A stretch of 53,755 bases of DNA, taken from the NCBI RefSeq assembly GCF_019303475.1, contig NZ_JABLSI010000057.1, positions 1-53,755 of the forward strand, in the 5' to 3' direction. Position numbers and translations under genes: made by a program. The notes below the pieces were generated by a model. The model was not told where the DNA came from, searched no databases, and saw only the letters and a program-made list of their open reading frames with translations. Within the stretch, counting starts at the first letter, position 1, and each line of letters starts with the position of its first letter. Positions 48,486-53,755 of this stretch are shown here, piece after piece. The DNA is from Streptomyces sp. JJ38. Lineage in GTDB: Bacteria; Actinomycetota; Actinomycetes; Streptomycetales; Streptomycetaceae.

Positions 48486-51335
48486 GTGGGGCAGTCGGTG
48501 GAATTCCGCGTTCTGGGACCGGTGGAGGCCGTGGACGGCGAGGGCCGCCCGCTGCCGGTCACCGCGCCGATGCTCCGTGTCCTGCTCGCCGCCCTGACCC
48601 TGCGTCCGAACCGGCCCGTACCGGCCGACGAACTGTCCGAGCAGCTCTGGGGGGAGCAGCTCCCCGCCAACGTCCGGACCACCCTGCGCAACTACGTCAT
48701 GCGGCTGCGCAGGGCGCTGCCCGACGACCTCATCCGCACCGTCCCCGCGGGCTATCTCCTGGCCGTCGAGCCCGAGCACACCGATCTGGGCCGGTTCCGC
48801 GCCCTGCTGCTCCGGGCCCGCGAACTGGCGCCGACCGACCAGGCCCAGGCCGCCGCCCTGCTGCGCGAGGCCCTCGGCCTGTGGCGCGGCGCGCCCCTCG
48901 GCGACCTGCCCGACGTCCCCCTGCGCACGGCCCAGCAGCCGCGCCTGGAGGAGCTCCACCTGACCGCCGCCGAGGAGTGCTACGAGCTCGAACTCGCCCT
49001 CGGCCGCCACGAGACGCTCGTCGACGAGCTGAGCGCCGCCGCTCACCGGCACCGTCTCCGGGAGCGGCTCACCCGGCTCCTCATGCTCGCCCTCCACCGC
49101 TGCGGCCGGACCGCGGAGGCCCTCGCCGTCTACCAGGAGGCCCGCCGCGAACTCGTCGCCGAACTCGCCATCGAGCCCGGCGCGGAGACCCGCGAGCTGG
49201 AACAGGCCATCCTGCGGGACGACCCCGCCCTCGCCCCCACCGCGCGCCCCGCCCCCGTCGGCCGCGCCGCACCCCGGCCGCGCGCCGCCTTCCCGCCGGG
49301 CACCTCCGGCTTCGTGGGCCGCGGCGTCGAGCTCGCCCGGCTGCGCGAACAGCTCACGGGCACGCTCAGCGCCCCGGCCGTGTGCCTCATCGACGGCCCC
49401 GGCGGCGTCGGCAAGTCCGCCCTGGCCACCCGGGCCGCGCACGACGTCGCCGACGGCTTCCCCGACGGCCTGCTCTACGTCGACCTGCGCGGCGCCGACC
49501 CGCAGCGCCCGCCCCTGGAGTCGGACGACGCCGTCCTCACCCTGCTCTCCGCCCTCGGCACGCCCTCCCAGGCGGCACCGGGCGACCCCGAGGCCGCCCT
49601 GCGCCTCTACCACGAGCTGCTCGCCAACCGGCGCGTCCTGCTCCTGCTGGACAACGCCGTCAGCGCCCCGCAGATCGCCCCCCTGCTGCCCGCCGCGCCC
49701 GGCAGCGCGGCCCTCGTGACCAGCCGCACCGTCCTCACCGGCATCGAACAGGCCCGCCACTTCCACCTGGAGACCCTCGGCACCGAGGAGGCCGTCGCGC
49801 TCATCGGCACCGTCTCCGGCCGCCCCGTCGAGACCGCGGACCGGCCCCACTGGGAGGAGCTCGCCCGGCTGTGCGGCAACCTCCCCCTCGCGCTGCGGAT
49901 CATCGCGACCCGCATGGCGTCCCGGCCGCGGTGGAGCCCCGCCGACTGGACCGAGGTCCTGCGCGACGAGCGCGGACGGCTGGAGGAGCTCGTCACCAGC
50001 GACGTCGACGCCCGCGCCAGCCTGCTGCTCAGCATCGACCAGCTCGCCGAGGGCGACCCCGCCGACCGGCGGGCGGCCCACCTCTTCCCGCTGCTCGGCG
50101 CCGCCGCCGTCACCACCTACAGCGTCCCCGCCGTCGCCGCGCTCAGCGACCACACCCCGGCCGACGCCCGCGACGCCCTGGAGCGCCTCACCGACGCCCA
50201 GATAGCCGCCAGCCCGCGCCCCGGCGCCTACGCGCTCCACGACCTCGTCCGCACCGCCGCGGTCGGCCAGGCCGCCGCCCTGCCCACTGCCCGCACCCGC
50301 GCCGCGCTCGCCGGTCTCGCGGAGTGGTACCTCGGCTCCCTCTACCGCGCCAACGTCCCCCTCCAGAGCGGCAAGCCCGCCCGCATCCGCGACGGCGCCG
50401 CCCGCTTCGGCCGCGGGCGTCCCTTCGACCGCGCCGACGAGGCGCTCGCCTGGATCGACGGCGTCATCGAGGACGTCACCGGACTGACCGACCAGCTGAC
50501 CGACCCGGCCTTCGACGACGCCGCCCCGGCCCTCTCCCGTTTCCCCCTCGAAGCCTGCCGCGCCCTGGAGGCGTACTTCGTCCTCCGCCTGCGCTGGCGC
50601 GCCCAGGAGCACCTGTGCGAAGCCCTCCTGCGCACCGCCGAACGGCGCGGCGACACCTGGTCCCGGGCCGTGGCGCTCAGCCAGCTGGGCAAGGTGGCCG
50701 GCCAGCGCGGCGAGGGCGAGCGAGGGGAGCGGCTCCTGCGGCGGGCCGTCCACCTCTTCGACGAGCTCGGCGAGGTCGTCGAGGCCGGGGGCACCCGCAA
50801 CAACCTCGTGCCCTGCCTGGCCATGAGCGGCCGACTGGACGAGGCCGCCGCCGAGGCGAGCGCCCTGTGCGAGGAGTTCCACCGCCACGACGGCGCCGAG
50901 CACTCCTCGATCCGCCACTCCGCGCTGAACAACCTCGGCCGCTGCCTGCGCATGATGGGCCGCCGCACGGAGGCCGTGGACCTGCTGACGCAGGCCTACG
51001 CCACGGCCCCGCTCGAATTCCACCTGACGTCCATCGCCGCCGTCCTGGGGGAGTGCCACCTGGAGGGCGGCGAGCTGGAGGAGGCGGCGCGCTGGGCCGA
51101 CCGCGGCCTCACCCACGCCTCCGAGCAGCCCTTCGACCCGTTCCAGGTGGCCGGGCTGCACACGACGGTGAGCGCCGCCCTGCGCGGCCTGGGCCGCCAC
51201 GAGCAGGCCCGCGAGGCGCACGCCCGCGCCCGCCGCCTGGTCGACGAGCTCAACGAGCGCGAGGCCGCCTCCCTCACCACCCGCCTCCGCGGCGCCGAGG
51301 AGCCCGGAACCCCGGCGCGCAACGGCCACGCCTGA
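48486..51335 (+). CDS. AfsR/SARP-family transcriptional activator with NB-ARC and TPR domains
   Basis: 949 residues from GTG 48486; GTG 48498 (VEFRVLGP) is an alternative. The OmpR-type winged helix (~1-90; FRVLGPVEAVDGEGR, LWGEQLPANVRTTLRNYVMRLRR) is followed by the BTAD domain (~95-245; AEALAVYQEARRELVAELAIEPG). The NB-ARC ATPase has P-loop GPGGVGKSALA at ~304-314 and VLLLLDNA near 380. C-terminal TPR-like helices (~600-930) complete it. This is the AfsR architecture: ATP-gated activation of antibiotic or developmental genes by binding direct repeats. 175 bp downstream begins an ESX-like operon whose promoter carries such repeats. Confidence 0.94.
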   Translation: MGQSVEFRVLGPVEAVDGEGRPLPVTAPMLRVLLAALTLRPNRPVPADELSEQLWGEQLPANVRTTLRNYVMRLRRALPDDLIRTVPAGYLLAVEPEHTDLGRFRALLLRARELAPTDQAQAAALLREALGLWRGAPLGDLPDVPLRTAQQPRLEELHLTAAEECYELELALGRHETLVDELSAAAHRHRLRERLTRLLMLALHRCGRTAEALAVYQEARRELVAELAIEPGAETRELEQAILRDDPALAPTARPAPVGRAAPRPRAAFPPGTSGFVGRGVELARLREQLTGTLSAPAVCLIDGPGGVGKSALATRAAHDVADGFPDGLLYVDLRGADPQRPPLESDDAVLTLLSALGTPSQAAPGDPEAALRLYHELLANRRVLLLLDNAVSAPQIAPLLPAAPGSAALVTSRTVLTGIEQARHFHLETLGTEEAVALIGTVSGRPVETADRPHWEELARLCGNLPLALRIIATRMASRPRWSPADWTEVLRDERGRLEELVTSDVDARASLLLSIDQLAEGDPADRRAAHLFPLLGAAAVTTYSVPAVAALSDHTPADARDALERLTDAQIAASPRPGAYALHDLVRTAAVGQAAALPTARTRAALAGLAEWYLGSLYRANVPLQSGKPARIRDGAARFGRGRPFDRADEALAWIDGVIEDVTGLTDQLTDPAFDDAAPALSRFPLEACRALEAYFVLRLRWRAQEHLCEALLRTAERRGDTWSRAVALSQLGKVAGQRGEGERGERLLRRAVHLFDELGEVVEAGGTRNNLVPCLAMSGRLDEAAAEASALCEEFHRHDGAEHSSIRHSALNNLGRCLRMMGRRTEAVDLLTQAYATAPLEFHLTSIAAVLGECHLEGGELEEAARWADRGLTHASEQPFDPFQVAGLHTTVSAALRGLGRHEQAREAHARARRLVDELNEREAASLTTRLRGAEEPGTPARNGHA

Positions 51336-51363
51336 CGTCCTGTCACGCCGTCGGACCACCGGT

Positions 51364-51441
51364 TGACACGCCCCCGCCCCGGCCCGTGATACGCCCGCCG
51401 CTCGCCGCTGATACGCCGTTGATACGCCCGCTCCCTACGCT
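51364..51441 (+). promoter_or_regulatory. SARP-type promoter: four TGAYACGCC direct repeats plus -10
   Basis: TGACACGCC at 51364 and TGATACGCC at 51387, 51409 and 51420, i.e. start-to-start steps of 23, 22 and 11 bp (about two, two and one helical turns). The last copy ends at 51428 and a -10-like TACGCT begins at 51436, a 7-bp gap. SARP proteins bind same-face direct repeats at 11/22-bp steps ending about 8 bp from the -10. A hairpin CGTGCCGC-TCGC-GCGGCACG (51451-51470) follows in the 5' leader. Confidence 0.7.
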
Positions 51442-51510
51442 TCAGCGGACCGTGCCGCTCGCGCGGCACGCACGTTCACGGTGAGACACGACCGGAGGGG
51501 GATAACCGCG

Positions 51511-51843
51511 GTGACGGACTACGACGTCAATGTCAGTACCGAACGGCTCAAGGAGATCGAGGGCATCGTCACCGACGCCTTCGACCGCATGGCCCAGTCC
51601 GCCAAGACCGTCGGCGGCCAGGGGGAGCAGATCGCCCTCGCCTACCAGGGCTCCGGCACCGAGACGGCCATGTCCACCTACAGCAACCTCGCGGGCGCCG
51701 GGAACGCCCTCAGCGAAGCGCTCGAAGGACTCAAGGACGACCTCGGCCTCACCGGCGAGCACGGCCACGAGACCGACGAGGCGGCCCGTCAGGCCATGAG
51801 CAGTGCCAACGGCGTCAGCAGCCAGGTCACCGCCGGGATGTAG
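51511..51843 (+). CDS. WXG100/ESX-like protein (YQG variant)
   Basis: 110 residues from GTG 51511 with GGAGGGG just upstream. All-helical, Ala/Glu/Thr/Ser-rich, with a WXG100-like two-helix pattern: helix (~8-40), then LAYQGSGTETAMSTYSNL where Tyr-x-Gly stands in the Trp-x-Gly turn, then a second helix (~48-75). No signal peptide. WXG100 proteins are secreted as dimers by type VII systems. First gene of an operon with two more small proteins and a large one. Confidence 0.8.
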   Translation: MTDYDVNVSTERLKEIEGIVTDAFDRMAQSAKTVGGQGEQIALAYQGSGTETAMSTYSNLAGAGNALSEALEGLKDDLGLTGEHGHETDEAARQAMSSANGVSSQVTAGM

Positions 51844-51924
51844 GACCCGGCCGCACACCAGCGCAGACGCCGGAGACACACAGCGCCGCCACCACCGCGC
51901 GCGGAACGAGGAGAAAGGGCAAGC

Positions 51925-52221
51925 ATGGGGCACTACCGGTTCCAGGACATGGGCATGGCCGAGGTCCAGCGGGTCGGCAACCTGCAGGTCGAGGAGTGCA
52001 ACGAGATCTGGAGCGACGTCATGTCGCAGATCAACGCGCTGTTCCCGGAGGGCGAGATCGACGCCGGACTGGCATCCGTGCTCAACGACCGCAACGAGCA
52101 GTACCAGCGGGACGTTCAGGGCTACATGGACGACCTCGGGCTCCAGAACACGGCCGTCGGCCGCACCCGGGAGATCGCCGCCGAGGGCGGCGAGGCGATG
52201 CGGCGCGCCGCCAGTCTCTGA
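51925..52221 (+). CDS. Small helical ESX-operon protein
   Basis: 98 residues from ATG 51925, RBS AGGAGAAAGG. Helical, acidic, with QVEECNEIWSDVMSQI near residue 22 and YQRDVQGYMDDL near 60; no WxG and no signal peptide. I do not recognise a named family. Size, helicity and position fit a partner of the preceding WXG100-like protein. 81 bp after the first gene. Confidence 0.78.
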   Translation: MGHYRFQDMGMAEVQRVGNLQVEECNEIWSDVMSQINALFPEGEIDAGLASVLNDRNEQYQRDVQGYMDDLGLQNTAVGRTREIAAEGGEAMRRAASL

Positions 52222-52291
52222 GCGCGGGCGCCGCTGACACATCCAGAACCACCCACCACCCAGGGCTCACGGCGAGGAAGGACCGGCAATC

Positions 52292-52642
52292 ATGTCCGCG
52301 GGGGACACCGAACACCACAACTCCGACGAGCTGTACGACGTGCAGCGGCGCACCGGCGACCTGGACGGGCTCGGCCAGATGCGGAAGCGCTTCGTGGAGA
52401 TCGCCTCCGTCGACGGCGTGTTCGGTGACGTGGCCAACGGTTCGGCCGCCGAGTCGGCCCTCGCGGGCGCCGCCGACGCGATGCTCACCGAACTGGAGCG
52501 CGCCGGGATCTCGGTGGACAACATCGCGGGCAACGCCGGAACCGCCGGGGAGATCGCCGACATGACCGACGAAGAAGCGGCGCTCCAGCAGAAGCTCGTC
52601 ACCGGCAACAGCAGCGGCGGCCAGTTCTACGAGGTGGAGTGA
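52292..52642 (+). CDS. Small helical ESX-operon protein
   Basis: 116 residues from ATG 52292 with AGGAAGG upstream. Helical with repeated Ala/Gly turns (GSAAESALAGAADAM, NIAGNAGTAGEIADM). No Trp-x-Gly, no signal peptide and no recognised family. The C-terminus ends in FYEVE. It is 3 bp before the start of the large protein gene, so the two are tightly linked. Confidence 0.77.
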   Translation: MSAGDTEHHNSDELYDVQRRTGDLDGLGQMRKRFVEIASVDGVFGDVANGSAAESALAGAADAMLTELERAGISVDNIAGNAGTAGEIADMTDEEAALQQKLVTGNSSGGQFYEVE

Positions 52643-52645
52643 ACC

Positions 52646-53755
52646 ATGGCCGACGACTTCCGGGAGACCTGCCGGACGATCTACAGCCCGAGCGAGTACG
52701 GCATGCGCGCGGCGGCCGGAGCCTGGCTGGCCCTGGCCGGGGCGGCGACGCAGAGCAACGACCGGCTGCGCGGCATCGCCGGTGACGCGCAGGCCGAGCC
52801 GGGCGTGGGCCTGCTCGAACTCGCCGACCGTCTCGGCGCCGTGGGCGGCTGGGGCGACGGGGCCGGGGCCGTGGCCGTGGCCATCGCGCGGCAGCTCCAG
52901 ACGGCCGCCGACGCCACGTCCAAGACCGTCGAACGCGTCATGGACCTGGAGGACGAGTACGACGAGCAGGAGCGTCTGCGCAACGAGAAGTCCGAGCACG
53001 ACGTGATGACCGCAGCCTCGATGCACCAGGGCAACATGGGCAAGCTCACCCGCGAGGTCAACGACGAACTCGACGCCCTCAACAACGTGTACGCGACCGT
53101 GACCGGCGGCAACGCGCCGACCGCGCCCGAGGTGAACTCGGCCGGCGGGCCCGGCGCCCCGGCCCGCTCGTCCTACACGGCCGAGTCCGGCACCGTAGGC
53201 GGCCCCACGGGGGAGGCCGTCTACGCCACCGCGCCCAACGGCAGCCGGGTCGGGGCGGGCGACTACCCGTACTCCAGCGTCATCGGCCCGGACGGCGGCG
53301 ACTTCGCGGGCTGGGTGCGCTCACCCAACACGGGCTTCCTCGTGGACCCGGCGACGGGCCGGGAGTTCGACCCCGCCTCCGGGCGGTGGATCGACCCCGT
53401 CACCGGGCGGCCCTTCGGCGAGGTCACCGAGTACGCCACCCGGCTCGCCGGGCTCGGCGGCGGCCCCGGGCCCCTGACCGGTGGCCCCGTCGGCCTGGGC
53501 GTCGCGGCCGTCGGCGGAGGCGGCACCGCCGCCGCCTTCGCCGGTCTCTACGGCGGGCCCGTCCCGCCCAGCGTCGCCCACGCCGGTCCCGCGCAGGGGC
53601 AGGTGGCGCGGCAGGCGGCGCACAACCTCTCCCGGCGCGCCGGCGTCGCCGGACGGCTGGCCATGCGGGAGGCGGCCCAGGGCGGCCGACCGTACATGCC
53701 GCCGCCCGGCGCGCACGGCTCCGCCGGGCGCGACCGCGCCGGTGCCCCCGCGGGG
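52646..53755 (+). CDS. Large ESX-associated protein, cut by right window edge
   Basis: At least 370 residues from ATG 52646. The N-terminal ~150 residues are helical (Ala/Glu-rich, LLELADRLGAVGGWGDG, ERVMDLEDEYDEQERL), resembling the helical secretion domains of PPE/LXG-type type VII substrates. It has a YxxxE (YDEQE) motif near residue 112. A Gly/Pro/Ser linker follows, then near residues 225-255 a short repeat DPATGREFDPASGRWIDP-like (units DPxTGR, DPxSGR, DPVTGR). The rest is Gly/Ala/Pro-rich up to the edge. The C-terminal domain, which would tell whether this is a toxin, a scaffold or a component, is off-window. Confidence 0.75.
   Translation, partial: MADDFRETCRTIYSPSEYGMRAAAGAWLALAGAATQSNDRLRGIAGDAQAEPGVGLLELADRLGAVGGWGDGAGAVAVAIARQLQTAADATSKTVERVMDLEDEYDEQERLRNEKSEHDVMTAASMHQGNMGKLTREVNDELDALNNVYATVTGGNAPTAPEVNSAGGPGAPARSSYTAESGTVGGPTGEAVYATAPNGSRVGAGDYPYSSVIGPDGGDFAGWVRSPNTGFLVDPATGREFDPASGRWIDPVTGRPFGEVTEYATRLAGLGGGPGPLTGGPVGLGVAAVGGGGTAAAFAGLYGGPVPPSVAHAGPAQGQVARQAAHNLSRRAGVAGRLAMREAAQGGRPYMPPPGAHGSAGRDRAGAPAG

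Overview
High-GC actinomycete chromosome, almost certainly a Streptomyces or close relative. The signs are very strong GC bias at third codon positions, many GTG and occasional TTG starts, translationally coupled GTGA/ATGA gene overlaps, an AfsR/SARP-type regulator, SPW, DUF7144 and WYL families, WXG100-like proteins, and lineage-typical enzymes (homodimeric-type pyruvate dehydrogenase E1, long-form GAPDH, type-B succinate dehydrogenase). I found no tRNA, rRNA, CRISPR array, transposase or phage gene.

Layout. (1) 1-4617: right end of a biosynthetic cluster, with a KS-AT-ACP polyketide synthase running off the left edge and coupled to an MFS exporter. (2) 5371-13110: two coupled SPFH-domain membrane proteins, a small membrane protein, then an ion-transport group (CPA-type antiporter, two-TM K+ channel, ClC chloride channel) and a DUF7144 membrane protein. 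(3) 13381-14835: long-form GAPDH. (4) 14948-18501: a three-gene operon encoding an Fe(II)/2-oxoglutarate oxygenase, a SAM methyltransferase and a carnitine/choline-type O-acyltransferase. I know of no characterised pathway with this combination. (5) 18710-21091: secreted GH3 glycosidase. (6) 21306-26154: compact nitrate-assimilation operon (molybdopterin nitrate reductase plus two FAD reductases, all coupled). (7) 26427-28258: ECF sigma factor with a SnoaL-like tail, coupled to an alpha/beta hydrolase. (8) 28236-32731: sdhCAB succinate dehydrogenase with a divergent LysR regulator and a LysR-box dyad between them. (9) 32728-37296: CPBP protease, SPW protein, ArsC/Spx-like protein, then a sulfur-looking set (YeiH-type exporter, cysteine-dioxygenase-like cupin, LysR). 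(10) 37366-43213: secreted PI-PLC-like enzyme, FAD amine-oxidase-like protein, DUF4240, SDR, WYL regulator. (11) 43405-45062: NSS amino-acid transporter with its 45-residue MetS-like partner. (12) 45140-47824: aceE. (13) 48486-53755: AfsR-like regulator followed by an operon of three small ESX/WXG100-like proteins and one large protein that runs off the right edge.

Two regions deserve most attention. The oxygenase/methyltransferase/acyltransferase operon looks like a minimal pathway to an O-acylated, hydroxylated, methylated small molecule resembling acylcarnitine. The ESX-like operon is preceded by four direct repeats of TGAYACGCC at 11-, 22- and 23-bp steps, the last ending 7 bp before a -10-like TACGCT. 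That is the arrangement expected of a SARP-activated promoter, so the adjacent AfsR-like protein is probably its dedicated activator.

All coordinates, motifs and dyads were read by eye. Family names come from sequence recognition, not database searches.
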